Shown: positions 32,742-45,315 of the stretch, piece by piece
Numbering within the stretch: position 1 is the first letter of the stretch
How the letters are laid out: each line of letters begins with the position of its first letter
Position numbers and translations under genes: made by a program
DNA from: Chrysopilus asiliformis
Lineage: Eukaryota; Arthropoda; Insecta; Diptera; Rhagionidae
Length of the DNA: 64,000 nucleotides
Assembly: GCA_964034945.1 (NCBI GenBank)
Contig: OZ035960.1
Location: forward strand, 21,253,487-21,317,486
Reading direction: 5' to 3'
The notes under the pieces: generated by a model
Told to the model about the DNA's origin: nothing
Database searches by the model: none
What the model saw: only the letters and a program-made list of their open reading frames with translations

Positions 32742-35700
32742 ATGGGGACCAGCGAAGCGAAAAACATTTTCGATACATGGACATGGAAGTGGACAGATTT
32801 ATGTCCAACCGGGCTAACTCCATGGATGGCACATTCAAACGATTTAATGCCATGTTTCCAACAGATTTGCCTTCAATTTCCAATCTATTCGCTCTTTGCA
32901 ATATTCTCCGCTTATTACTTTGGACTGCATGGACCAGCAATTCTACGGAATCGTACACAAATTCAACTTTTACTTCTTCGCATCATGATATGCCTAGTCT
33001 TGGCATTCATGGAGCCATTGAAGATCTACTTCGATTATGCTCACGAGATTTCAGTTAATCCAACTGATATTTTGCTAGCGTGTACAAAATGCGTCACGTG
33101 GTTTATTCATACAGGTAACTTTAGTTTGTTTTTTTGAAACGGAATTTCTTACTAATGGGTTTTTTGTAAAATTAATTTCAGGGTTCTTGATGTCCCTACA
33201 AAGAAGTGGTTCACTCAGCCACAGAGGGCCGTTATTTTTAAATGTTATTTGGACATCCGTTTTAGCTTTGAATGTGATTTGGTTCCGAACTAGCCTACAG
33301 TTCAGATTCTGGATTTGGGGACTTTTAACTCTCGGGGCAAACTTTTTTTATTTGTTTACGCTGGTACCAAATGGCGAAGCGAGATTTTCTCGTATAAATC
33401 CTGAGGATGTAAAGGGATTTTCTATGCAATTAAAAGTTTGAAATTAAAATTAATTTCATTTTAGGAAAGGCAAAGTCTTCTCGGCAATGGCTACGTGAAT
33501 TTTAACATTCACTTCAATGAAATGTCGTTAGGTTACGCTCAGGACGAAGCCAATATACCATCAAGTATTATATTTTACTGGGTTAATCCCCTTATTATCA
33601 AAGGAATGGCAGGGAATTTAAAGAAAATTGAAGATTTATTCGATTTACCAGATTGTTTGAATATTTCGCGAATAAGTGAACGTCTGTCGATGGCTATCTC
33701 GCACACAAGTTCGTTGTTTTGGGCGTTGCATAAAACTGTCGGCAGAGAGTTTTATTTAATTGGACTACTTCGATTTATCGCTGATACTGCGGGTTTCGCG
33801 GGACCACTTTTGCTTGGTGGTCTTTTAAATGAAAACACAACTGAGAATGCCGGAACCGATATTCGGCCGTATTTTTATGCTATGGGATTGTTGGCAGCTA
33901 CCTTGCTTAGTAAGTGTGGCCACGAATTCTATTTCTACAAAATTCGACATTAAAAAAATTATTTCAGGTGCATTTTGTGGAACTCACTTCAACTGGCGCA
34001 TGGCGATTGTGGGCATGAAAATGCGAACAGGCGTCGTCAGCACGATTTACCGAAAAGCCCTGGAAGCAAGAGGTCTTCAGGATTCTCGGCCCGAAATTCT
34101 TAATCTTATGTCCACCGATACTGATCGAATTGTGAATTCTTGCGTTAGTTTCCATTCGTTTTGGAGCATCCCATTTCAAGTGAGTATTTTAAAATTTCAA
34201 CTGACGAGCCAAAAAGAATCTCTGGTGAAATCGTTTTCCTTTCAGCTCTTCACAACCCTTTATTTACTCTACGTTCAAGTGGGCGCAGCTTTTATAGCAG
34301 GAGTGGTTTTCGCTGCCACCTTAATACCAATCAATCGCTGGTTAGCCGTTAGAATCGGGCAACTATCACAATCGCTGATGACTGCAAAGGACGCTAGACT
34401 TTCCATAACCAGTGAAACGATTAGTGGTGCCAAACAGATCAAATTGTATGCGTGGGAGGAGATTTTCATCAATAAAATCCAAAGTAATCAAAAACATTAT
34501 TTAAAAAAAATCATAAAATCAAAGTTTCATTTAGATTTGAGAAAAACTGAAGTGGAATATCTAGCGAAACGGAAATATTTGGATGCAATTTGCGTTTATT
34601 TTTGGGCTACCACTCCCGTACTCATGTGCCTTTTAACATTTGGTGTTTCAACGCTGATGGGCAATCCGTTGACCGCTTCATCAACTTATACTGCGGTAGC
34701 TCTATTAAATATGTTGATTGGACCATTGAATGCATTTCCTTGGGTGTTGAATGGACTTATCGAAGCTTGGGTGTCCCTGAAACGTGTGCAGGAGTTGCTA
34801 GATGTAAGAATTTTAAATTTTCCTCAAAATTCCTTTCCTACACCGGTTTTTTATTGAATAAACTTTTAACCTTTTCAAAGTAATCTTCAGAAACTTGTTT
34901 TCAGCTTCCAAATTTAGATTTTTCTTCGTATTATAATCCAATTTTTGGCAATATGAATAATGATGATGTGACAAAACCATCGGTGCTTCAATTTAATAAT
35001 TGCACTTTTGAATACGACAATAAAATAAGCAAACAAGAGGCTGATTTCGCATTCACGCTCAAAGATGTCACAGTTGATGTTAAAAAGGTATAAAAAGCGT
35101 AAAATTTTATTGTCGAAGGAAAATTTGAATCGTTTTATTTTGTTTTATTGATTTCAGGGTGAATTGGTGTGTATTGAAGGTCCAGTAGGTGGTGGTAAAA
35201 GTACCCTAATTTCTGCGATTGTTGCTGGTGTAAATTGCACCGACGGAATGGTTTGCGTTCAAGATTTACACACTGGTAAGCAAGTTTATATGTACACAAC
35301 CAGTGGCTTATATATACAACCCGTCCAAAGCGGGAAGGGGGAAGTTTGATTGCGGTTTTTGGGGGCCCCTAAAGTTTAGTCCTCTAAAAATGGGATTCTA
35401 ATTTTTGGTTTTTAAAAAAAGATCCCACTAAAAATTTTATAGGGAACCAAAGAATATTTTTCGCGGAGGCCCGAATATCAACACGACGCTAATTTTTGGT
35501 TGTTTAAAACGACCTCCCAATAACTTTTTAGTTCATATAATAATACCAAAAAATGTATTAAATATGAAATAATAGGGTATAAGATTTCGATTTGCGGTAA
35601 AAGGTAAAATTGTAAAGAATTTTGTTACCTTTAATTCTTCCGGTTAATGGATTTCCACCAAAATTTGATGAATCATCTCAATCCAGAACCGAATACGCCG

Positions 35701-38700
35701 GCAAAATTTAGTAATTTTGGCCCAAGTGTTTTTGAGAACAGACTGACCGAAGGACATTTTTTTTAAATAACTACAATCGGACCGGGAATGCTCAGAAATA
35801 AAATGTATTTCATACTAAATTACGAAGTCGAGTTTTTTTTTCAAAACTACTACGTAGTTTGTATCAAAAAACTAATTTAGATATTTTAAAACAGCCTTTT
35901 CTACGCTACGTAAATTTAGAAAAAATCACATAATTTTTCGCTAAATCTCCATATTTTTAAAAATTTGTAGGATTTGGATACGTTTCCCAAAGTCCATGGC
36001 TTCAACGAGGCACAATACGTGAAAACATTCTGTGGGGCTCCGCTTTTGATGAGATTCGTTACAAGAACGTTATTCACGCGTGTGGGCTGACAGAGGATTT
36101 AGAAATTTTGGGCGGTGATCTTATTGGCATCGGCGAAGGTGGACGCACGCTATCTGGTGGTCAAAGAGCACGAGTTTCTTTGGCACGAGCCGTTTATCAG
36201 GATAAGAAGAGTAAAATACTAACAAATTGGGAAAATTTCGCTTTTTCAACTCAAATTCGTTTTAGTTTATTTAATGGATGACATTTTATCAGCTTTAGAT
36301 GCACATGTAGCGAACCATGTTATCAAATATTGCATTTTGGGTCTACTTAAAGAGAAAACTCGAATCATCATTTCCGAAAATCGAACAATTTTTTATCATT
36401 CTAATCAGGCAAGTTTGAGTTATTCCGTTAAAAATTACATTTTTTTCAATTTCCAAAATTTTTATTTTTAGATTCTCCACATTGAAAATGGTTTAGTGAC
36501 GCCAAGTGAATACGCGTACGAAAGTTTAGATCTAAGCGATGATGAATATCAAGGAACCGAGCGACCCGAAGCATTTTCAAAAGTTTCTTTCAAGGAAGAA
36601 AACGATAATGGGAGTGTTGACAGTATTATGCTAGAGGTGGGGCTATTTAGGAAATCATTTTCAAAGTCGTTTTTATTTAACAAATTTCATTGCACAGGAA
36701 TCTCGAGAGTATGGAACGTTATCGTCAAATGTTTTGGCCGCATACTGGAAATCGATGACGGCGCCAGTTTCAATAGCAGTTCTAGCTTTTGTGATTTTAA
36801 TGCAAGTTACCCGAAATGTTTCTGATGGTTGGCTGGCTTATTGGGTTACGGCGGAGAATCAAAATTCGAACTTCTCCGATGAAGACGCCTACAAACAAAA
36901 TCATACAAATGGTTACTATTTGAGCATTTATACCACTTTGGCTGTGACGAATTCTTTGATTGCATTGGGAAGATCGTTTCTTTTTGCTTATGGTGGAATC
37001 AAGGCAGCCAAAATTATTCATGATAAACTGCTGTCCAGAGTGATTTATGTAAGTGTGGTTCAAAAATGTATTTCAAGCCAATCGGTTCAGTAGTTTCCCC
37101 GCGAAAGAGTAACATAGCGCAAAAACTAAGTTTCGAAATCACTTTACCCCCTCCCCTTACTCCCCCCACCCCTCGCGCTACTTTTCCGTATGCCTATGTT
37201 GGAACCAGAACGACCACAGACACTCATACCAAATTTCAATCGGTTCAGCCGTTTTTGCGTGAAAGAGGAACAGACAGACAGACAGACACCAACTCATTTT
37301 TATATATTAGTATGATTATAACCAGTCTAGTGATCTAGTCTACTTCCAAATTCCTGAAGCGGTTCAAAATTATTAGGAAAGGGAAGGTTTCATGTTACCG
37401 TAAAGCTAACGGCAAAGCTTTGTAAAAATCGTAGTTTTGAGAGTGAGTGGTTTCTGAGAGAATCTCGACATAAGAAGTATTTTTATTTATGTGTTAATAC
37501 GACAAGATATCCATTTTAAATTTTTATAACAAAAAAAAAATTAATTTTTCAGACAAAATTCGAATTTTTCGACGTAACATCTGTAGGTCGAATATTAAAT
37601 CGATTCTCATCAGATACATACACGATAGACGACACACTTCCATTTATTCTCAACATATTTTTAGCACAATCTGTTGCATTAGCAGGTAAGCGAAAAAAAT
37701 TTAAAATTCTTTCATTAAATCGAAAAAAATGACCTACTTTAAGGTGCGATCTGCGTTTGTTTATATGCCATGCCTTGGCTAGGACTGATCATCGTTCCAA
37801 TGTGTCCCATTTACATAAATTTACAGCATCAATACCGGCATGCGTCGAGAGACATTAAACGTTTGTCCAGTAATGCTCTGTCTCCACTCTATACGCATTT
37901 TACAGAGACATTAAACGGTTTAACGACAATTAGAGCGATGCGAGCGAGTCCGAGATTCCAACGTGATTTCCACGTGAAGCTAGAAGAAAGCATCAAAGCT
38001 CAACTGACCTCGTCAGCAGCCCAACAGTGGCTCGCATTGAGATTACAAATCTTGGGTGCAATATTGGTTGGAGGTGCAGGATTTGTTGCTGCAATTACTT
38101 CGGCCCACGCAACCAATCCTGGACTCGTGGGTCTCGCGATTTCCTATGCGCTTTCCATAACTGGTCTCTTGGGTGGAGTTCTTAATGCGTTCGCTGAAAC
38201 AGAACAGGAAATGATAGCCGTTGAAAGGGTCCAACAGTATACAGAATTGGAACCTGAAGACAATACCTATGGAAGTCTAGATCCACCGTATGGATGGCCA
38301 ACACAGGGATCCGTTTCTTTTGATAACGTTTCGTTAAAATATCGCGAGCATTTGAGACCGGCTCTAATCGATGTGAATCTAAAAACCAGTGCTTTCGAGA
38401 GGGTTGCAATTGTTGGTAGAACGGGCGCTGGTAAGAGTTCAATGTTAGCTGCATTGTTGAGAGTCGCACCGTTATCAGGTGGAAGTATTTCAGTGGATTG
38501 TGTGAATTTGAGGAATCTTTCTTTGAGAGTCCTTCGAGATCGAATCGTTATAATTCCGCAAGAGCCATTTTTATTCGAAGGTATTAAAAGAAATTTTCGT
38601 AAAAAAAAAAACAATTGAGAATATGTTGAATTTTTCAAGGAACATTGACTGATAATCTGGATCCTTGCAAACAATACACAGATTCAGAAAAATGGAATGC

Positions 38701-39264
38701 AATCACAAATTGTCTGGCGACGCCACTCGTACAAGCACTTGGAGGACTCAATGGAAGGTTGGAGCGAGGGGGGTCGAATATTTCCGCTGGCCAACGACAG
38801 CTATTGTGTTTAACTAGAGCTCTTCTCAAGAATTCAAAGGTATATTTTACTAACAAGTATCACGAGCAAAGGAGAAAGCGTGGGGTATTTTATGCACGGT
38901 CACTAATTGATTAATGCAAATTATAGAAAATTCTCTATTAAAAGTATAATAATTTCTTAGTTAACAAAATATGTTTCCGTTTTCATAGATCGTTTGCATA
39001 GACGAGGGCACATCAAACCTAGATAATGATTCAGAAGCGGCAATGCAAATCGTATTACAAAACTGTTTCAAAAGTTCGACAGTGTTCTTCATCGCCCACC
39101 GTTTAAAAGGCCTGAATTTAATGGATCGAATTATAGTCATGGATAATGGCCGCATAGTCGAACATGGCATCCCAAAAGAATTAGCGTCGGATCCGAAGTC
39201 GATATTTTTTAGTATGTTGCAAGAGCAAAAGAATAAAGATTACTCCGGCAATGAAAGTAATTGA
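32742..39264 (+). CDS. ABCC10: ABC transporter subfamily C member 10 (MRP7-like)
   Basis: Full-length ABCC exporter of lipophilic anions and drugs. Fifteen exons (32742-33114, 33182-33435, 33465-33909, 33968-34179, 34246-34803, 34905-35087, 35158-35275, 35971-36210, 36266-36408, 36472-36636, 36698-37048, 37553-37685, 37744-38580, 38640-38839, 38989-39264) join to 1495 residues (human 1492). Order: TMD0 (1-~225), TMD1, NBD1 with GPVGGGKST (683-691), LSGGQ (775-779) and IYLMDD (795-800), TMD2, NBD2 with GRTGAGKSS (1283-1291), ISAGQ (1385-1389), VCIDE (1406-1410) and H1441. The NBD1 H-loop has Asn833 instead of His. Intron 9 starts GC instead of GT. Intron 11 carries a truncated Helitron-like element. 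An in-frame ATG at 32652 is an alternative start. Confidence 0.93.
35640..35830 (+). repeat. Dispersed repeat in ABCC10 intron 7, shared with 55250-55460
   Basis: Both copies share, in order, 'tttccaccaaaa', '.tgat.a.atc.tc.cattcca', 'tttttgagaa..', 'acagact', 'gaaataa.tcaatcgactc'-like words and 'gtgctc.g..aatg'. Diverged; no ORF or clear ends. Confidence 0.45.
37068..37315 (-). mobile_element. Truncated Helitron-like element in ABCC10 intron 11
   Basis: On the minus strand it starts TCATACTAATATATAAAAAT at 37315 (A before it) and matches the 5' part of 15758-16154 until 'ccaatcggttcagtag', where it stops about 20 bp inside the intron after the exon 11 donor. The 3' hairpin and CTAG are missing, so it is 3'-truncated. 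Confidence 0.7.
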
Positions 39265-39474
39265 TGAAATATCGTTACAAATTTATATTTTTCTAATGGA
39301 AATTTTTAGTTAATTCAGTTTTATTTTAGTTTTTTAGAAAATAAAAAAGACTTGTATGAATTTAGAGGGGGGAGATACTGTGAGCTAGATTAAAACGAAG
39401 CAAAAAAAAGAGTATTTTTTTATCTATAATAATCTATAAATATGTATAAAATTGTATACTGTTAAGATATGTAA

Positions 39475-39480
39475 AATAAA
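39475..39480 (+). terminator. Poly(A) signal of ABCC10
   Basis: AATAAA 211 bases after the ABCC10 stop, upstream of the convergent RABIF gene. Confidence 0.5.
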
Positions 39481-39761
39481 GTCATATTTATGTAAATATT
39501 AATAATTTGTTGAAGCTTTTGCGACAATTGCTGGAAACATGTAGTATACAAAAACATAATTTGTAAGTCCCATGTTTTTACAATGAACTTGACCTGATGG
39601 TTTTCCTATAAATCGAACAAATCTTTGGAATTTTCAGCTCTCAATAAGAGCTTTCGCAAAATTTACATACGGTTTTGGATAAATGAAGCTCACCAAAAAA
39701 AAACAACTCCAAAAATGAGTCATTCCAGGAAATACGAATGAAACAAATAATTTTCAATTGA

Positions 39762-40179
39762 CTAAACATGTTTAACTCGCTTAAGTGCAACATAGGATTT
39801 TTTTGAAATTGTATCGTGGTAGCCAACGGGCCCCATTTCACAGTCTGCACAGACAAGAAACTTTGTGGCGTCGACGGTGTGAGAAAATCCGATGTTTTCA
39901 AAGGTAAACATATCATCCACACTCCAGTATTTCGTCAATTTCTCCGTCTCAACCTCATCAATTTTTCTGCTATTTTTCTGATGCATTAGCGGCAAAGGGA
40001 ACTAAAATTGATAAAACATTTGGGTTCAGGAAATTCGAAAAACAAATTTTACTCACCTCGCATTCTATAAACTTGGCGGAGTTCTGCTTTAAAATTACTG
40101 AACTGCAAAACTGACATTGCACTGAGTTTTTATTCTTATTATCACATATTTCGCTATCGAATTGCTGTTCTTCTGTCAT
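39762..40179 (-). CDS. RABIF: Mss4/RABIF Rab-binding zinc protein (fly stratum)
   Basis: Two exons, 40179-40057 and 40001-39762, join to 120 residues (human 123). The protein binds nucleotide-free Rab GTPases of the secretory pathway (Rab8, Rab10, Rab13 group) and acts as a holdase/weak exchange factor; the fly homologue Stratum helps polarised basement-membrane secretion. Zinc ligands CQFC (22-25) and CADC (92-95) are present, as are the conserved YWSVDDMFTFENIGF (66-80) and FLVCADCEMGPVG (89-101) blocks. Splice donor GAG|GTGAGT and acceptor ttttag are clean. Convergent with ABCC10. Confidence 0.93.
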
Positions 40180-40361
40180 ATCTGGAGTTTAGGTTGGTTA
40201 AAATTTAATTACCGAGAAAATCCAAAAACTTTTTTTTTCTAAAACTATCACCTGTTCAAAATTGACACCAGTTTGACAGCCAAACAACCGTGGCGTCGCC
40301 TTTTGGGAAAAGGAAATACTTTTCTGGCGCGAAAAAGGTTTAAAAGTATATTTTAAAAATA

Positions 40362-40556
40362 CAGTGGAACCTCGGTTCGAGAACTTCATTCGTTCCGTGA
40401 TTAGGAAGGGGACAGCTTCCTGAAAAAATGCTTTAGTTTTATTGGAGGTTTTCTTTTTTCTCCTAAATTTTTGTACACTGATCTAGTCTGTGAAATCCAG
40501 ACGGTCCAAGATCTGAAATTTTGTTAACAAATCAAAACATTGCTCGCGAACCGAGG
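40362..40556. repeat. Mariner-type MITE fragment
   Basis: CAGTGGAACCTCGGTTCGAG after TA at the left, and GCTCGCGAACCGAGG at the right, form inverted ends. The outermost bases of the right end (expected ..TTCCACTG) are lost. It lies 180 bp upstream of the RABIF start codon. Confidence 0.5.
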
Positions 40557-40872
40557 TATTTTTTGGTTTGAACAGTAATAAAAGAGTACGAATTGAAATG
40601 TTCACAATCGAAGCATTCACGAAATCATATTTTATATTGCAGGAACGATATTTATTTATTTAACTTCTTGTTATCACTACTAGTAATCCGTTTACATTGC
40701 GGAGATCACCAAAAATAGAATATTTTCCCAATTTTCTATAGGTTCAAAATAAATATAATTACGATTCATCGGCTATTTGAGAATTAAAGGAATGGTAATA
40801 CAAAACATTTATGTAAAATGGGATTGATTTGTTTTGACCGAAATTGTAGATGGAATAATATAAATGACCCCT

Positions 40873-40982
40873 AAGTCCGTAAAACACGTCACACTTTTAG
40901 GGAAGGGCGATTTGTTTGAGTGCAACGAATGTACTAGGGATCTGAAAAGCCTAAAATTAACGTGACGTGTTTTATGGACAAG
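40873..40982. repeat. GTCCATAAAATACGT MITE family, copy
   Basis: AAGTCCGTAAAACACGTCAC at the left faces GTGACGTGTTTTATGGACA at the right; 110 bp. Confidence 0.65.
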
Positions 40983-40989
40983 CCCATAT

Positions 40990-41530
40990 TCACATGTTTT
41001 AAAAATGAGACAATATAATAGATTCAACAAAAAATTAAAGTGAATTTTACATAATAAAGAGAAAAGTTGGTTGAGGATAGTGTAAAATGAGAATGAAAGC
41101 TAACGGGAGAAAAGTTATATGCTTTAAAAGGGAAGCTACTTCCGAAAAATGATCAAATTTTTGTAGTTTTGAAATTTTTTCTATACATTTTCTCTGTATT
41201 TTTTCATTACTAGAGATTTCAGAGAATGAGATTCATCGAGTCTCTTCTTATTTTTCATTGCCCCATGCCTAGTAAAAATACTGTTGATAAACATCGAGTT
41301 TTCATGATGTTTTCCTATCATTAAACATATCCATATGAAAAACTATTATTATCGTTAAAATCTTTAAAGTATTCGCAGACGTAAACCTTTTAAAAGTTTA
41401 AAATCAATAATTTAATACGTTTACTACAAAGAAACTACATAATTTTCGTTTGTAAATGAAAAATCAAGTGCACGAAACGTTTTCGTCTTTAATTTCTTAT
41501 CAATTATTTACAGAATAAAATTGTTGGACG
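40990..41530. other. Gene-free stretch 3' of NDUFC2
   Basis: AT-rich, no exon recognised; it would include the NDUFC2 3' untranslated region on the minus strand. Confidence 0.4.
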
Positions 41531-42029
41531 CTAACGAATTGGCACCCAAGGAGCAATTATCTCGGACCACTTTTTACGTTCTAGAATTATACAAAAAAAA
41601 AGTTTCAATACAGTTTTAGAAGCTTATTTTGGTTCAGAAATCTTACCTGGATTCGGGAAGTCTTCCGAATGCAATTCTAAGTAGTGTCTCAAAACCGCAT
41701 CTCGCTCGGCCAAATGAGCATCGCGCTTCTTATCGAAGTAAAGAGCACCACCAACGCCAATGGTGGAAAAGATAGCATGCCGCTGGATACCTTTTGAAGC
41801 CAAAAAAACGTATTTATTCAAGGATCTTAGTGCAGTTTTACTTGTTACGTCACACTGCCGGAGAATTCTTACCCGCAAGTACTGGTTTCCTAGTGGCCCA
41901 ATTCATAAAACAGACACAGGCAAATCCCGCTAACCCCCAGGTAATTGGGTTTACCTTGTCGGAGAGATAGGTGAGCTGCCTGTCTTGTTTATTAGTCAAG
42001 AGATCCACTGGATTCGGAGAAGCCGCCAT
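41531..42029 (-). CDS. NDUFC2: NADH dehydrogenase subunit NDUFC2 (B14.5b)
   Basis: Accessory subunit of the membrane arm of mitochondrial complex I. Three exons: 42029-41873, 41790-41647 and a short last exon 41580-41531 that is easy to miss. They join to 116 residues (human 119). The first exon contains the membrane segment (WGLAGFACVCFMNWA), the second GVGGALYFDKKRDAHLAERD and LRHYLELHSEDFPNP, the last ERKKWSEIIAPWVPIR, the typical family tail. Without the last splice the frame would end in an atypical GKISEPK, so the three-exon model is preferred. MAAS at 42029 is chosen because the family starts shortly before the transmembrane segment. Confidence 0.92.
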
Positions 42030-42170
42030 TCTGCAGAAAACCAAAAAACTCACTTTAGCAAAAACAGACAACTTTGACAGCTACACTAGCGTCGTCTAAC
42101 GTAATTTCTTGGAACATAACTTTCCAGCTGGTAATTCAGTAAGAATTCTTCTGTTGAAATTTTGAAAACT

Positions 42171-42628
42171 ACCCAGTGAACAAAAAATGCCTTATTAAGG
42201 CATTATAAAGGCATTATCCTAATGCATTAAAGTTACCTTATTGTTGCCTTAATTTTGCATGGCCATTTCCTCTTATATAAGGCCTTATTACTAAGGCAAC
42301 ATTAATGGATGTTTTTTTTTTTTTTTTTTACCGGTGATGGCGCTGATTGCTTAGATATGGTAAAAGCTTTACTTAAAATGAGGATTTAAATATATTTTGT
42401 AAATAAATTTCTATTACTTTCGTTTAAATTCTCCTGCCAGCCAACACAAAACTTCAACAAAAATCTTTTGACATATAACTTTTAGTTCACTTTTCCAACA
42501 CACGCATAAAAAGGCGCGTTTTTTCTGAGATGAACTTCCATCTCATTTTAATTTGGAGGCTTTTATATTACTTGTCTCATGTCTTAAAGATACCTTAGCT
42601 ATAATGCCTTAATAATTTTTCACTGGGT
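42171..42628. mobile_element. MITE with ACCCAGTGAA ends and ACT duplication
   Basis: ACCCAGTGAACAAAAAATGC at the left is matched by CACTGGGT at the right, with 'gccttattaaggcattata' and 'tataatgccttaata' inside. ACT stands outside both ends (42168-42170, 42629-42631). A 3-bp duplication suggests PIF/Harbinger. 458 bp, internally rich in 'aaggc'/'gcctta' words, no ORF. Confidence 0.65.
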
Positions 42629-42631
42629 ACT

Positions 42632-45270
42632 TCTTTCTTCAAAGATTTTACAAAACAATTGCCTACCGTTGTTATTTTAAGTTTCTTTGTAAATATTGTA
42701 ATCTTTTGACAAGCAATAAAAATTTGAAATTGAAAAAAATTGAATTTTACAAAACAATTTCATTTCAATAAATTTCATGGCCTATAAATAAGAAAGATCT
42801 CTAATTTCAGTTATTCTTTTATCACTAATATTAACTCATTATTAAGCACATTGAATTCAATTGTATAAATGATACTTTCTTAATTTTTGGGTTTTATATG
42901 TTGTATGTATCTTATAAAAAGGCAATATGTCTTATTATTTTCCTAATAAATGAAAATGAAATGAAAGATGGAGCCCCTGTCACCCTAAAAATCTGAAACG
43001 AATTTGTGTAATTTAATTTATATAAGTGAGTAAAACACATCAAATAAAAAACAAAAGGTTTTTCATTTATTTAGTTAATTACGTTTAAGTATATTGAGAC
43101 TAAAATATTTTATATTCTGTACATTTGCACAATATCATATAGTTAACATGTTTTGAAAATTTTTTGCTTAAATAATATAACTTAAGGAAATCTTACTTAA
43201 AGTTTTTTTTTCTGAAACGTATTTCATAGAACCAATTCTAGATTTCTATAAATATAGACACATTAATTTGAAAGAAATTTCGACAGCAATAAAAACAGGA
43301 AGGTTAAAATGTTCGACAATTTTGAATTTATTTGAAAAAAAAAATTTCACTTTTCGAAAAAAAAAAAAAAAAAAAAAAAAATACGCGTAGGATAATTTGA
43401 AATAAAATATTTATGAAAAAAGTTTAAAATAATTGGTTCCTGGTTCTTTATCTCTATTTTGGAGAATTTGTCTTTTTCTTTCCTTATAATCTAGTTACTT
43501 TTAACAGTTTTTCCTAACATCAATTTTAATCTGAAAAAATTATTTCGAATACGACTTAAATTTCACACAGAAACGTTTAAGTGGTAAATGGAAATGGTTT
43601 CTCAACATTTTTTAAATTAAAAAGATTGCAACTAATGTGTTTATATTTTATTTTATCAAGCATCATTAATAAAAAACGTTTCGCAAATTTCCGTCTGCAT
43701 ATTTTGCAAAAAAAAAAAAAAATTAAACGTTTCTGTGTGCTTTCTAAAATGGGATTGATTTCATGAATTTAACTTTAAAATGTTAACACATTTTTTATCG
43801 TAATTTGTTGCACTTGTATTTTATTTATTTAATTAAAAAGCCACGAAAATTGTAATTTACAGCGAACTCGAAAATTCTGCGAATAGGCACTATTCGGATT
43901 TAGTCGCAAAACTCTTTTTTAACTTCGTTTTAAGTGCACACAAGTTTAACCATTCAAATTGTATTTTTTACAGTAACTTTGGTATTTTTGAATACAAAAC
44001 AAATATTGTCTGAATTGTTTTGTTTTATTTACATTAATATTTATACACTAGGTTTTCAAAAATCCGAAATTTTTAAAGTTCTGCAGTTTTGCGATTTACC
44101 AGAAATAAATGGACGGTCTTTCGCTGACGAGTTTACTGCGAATTGAAAGCATGCGATCATCACAGACATTTCATGCTTTAAAAAAAGCTAGAAAATCATA
44201 TTTTCATTCAACATTTCAAAAATTACAATAATAAAACTTTTATAAATGTTTTATTAAGAAGCATTTGAAAAAATTTGCACGGTTATTAGTAAATATATTT
44301 TTAGGATTTTCAAAAAACACTTTTTAAAATAAGACCACTTGACCATTTGTTTTTTTTTTGTTTGGGTTTTTTTTCTTCATTTTTTTTAAAGGCCACATAT
44401 TTACAACAAAATTATTTCTCAAGTCTTTTAACATACACACATTCTAATATTTATACTTTAATAGTAAAATGCATTTCATCGTAAGCTTTTTCTTTATAAT
44501 GTAGGTTATTATACTAAAATAACACACGAACATAAATATCGTAGAATATTTAAATAAACTGTGTTTTCTAAAATTGAAATTTACACATCTTAAGTTTGTA
44601 AAGTTGTATTCAATTATTTTTAAATCAACTTATCAATTTTAGCTTAATTTTTCACCTCTTAAAACTTTGCAAATATGCAAGGCATAATTTTAGTACTCGA
44701 GTATCAATTTGTTTGTTTAAAAGCCAATCTTCATTGTAACGATTTTGTAAATTTTAGTAAATACCTAATTGAATCTTTACAATTTCCAATTTCATCATAG
44801 TTTTCTGCATCTATAAAATTGTTGCAAGGAAGATACGTTTTAAAGCGTAAATCTAATATGAATAAAATATCTCGACTACTTTAAATAAATTTTAGGCACT
44901 ATACAAGACCATTTCCAAGAATTTGAAATCTTAAAAAAGTTTATTTTAAATAAAATCATGTCTTACAGAAAACAGAATTTTATGGATTTGAAATCAAACT
45001 TTTAAACATAAGAAAAATTAAATATAATAAAAAAAATGTTTTAGATGTTAATTTTTAAAGCTCATAACATAATTTGTTAATTATTTCCAAGCTCATTCTA
45101 TTCTTAACCTAGAATTTTAAGGAATTTTTTAAATGATGTAGTAACAGTGACACGGCTAATAAAAAATGCAGTTATTAAAATTATATGCCTAACACAAACT
45201 ACACCAGACAAGACATACTTCTTGAGAGACAAATTTTATTATTACTAGACATGCAATTTTCAATAATTGC
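42632..45270. other. Very AT-rich gene-free stretch
   Basis: No exon, RNA gene or paired ends recognised between NDUFC2 and Mad. A run of more than 20 A residues is near 43358-43381. Some of the right part could belong to a long Mad 3' untranslated region. Confidence 0.4.
44406..44450 (+). repeat. 45-bp direct repeat, first copy
   Basis: ACAAAATTATTTCTCAAGTC followed by 'ttttaacatacacacattctaatat' is repeated without change at 45271-45315, 865 bp to the right. Confidence 0.85.
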
Positions 45271-45315
45271 ACAAAATTATTTCTCAAGTCTTTTAACATA
45301 CACACATTCTAATAT
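45271..45315 (+). repeat. 45-bp direct repeat, second copy
   Basis: Identical to 44406-44450. It is followed by a small tandem array of 'tggctgctaataaaaa' (three units) and a repeated 'ttacaaattcatataattt'. Confidence 0.85.
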
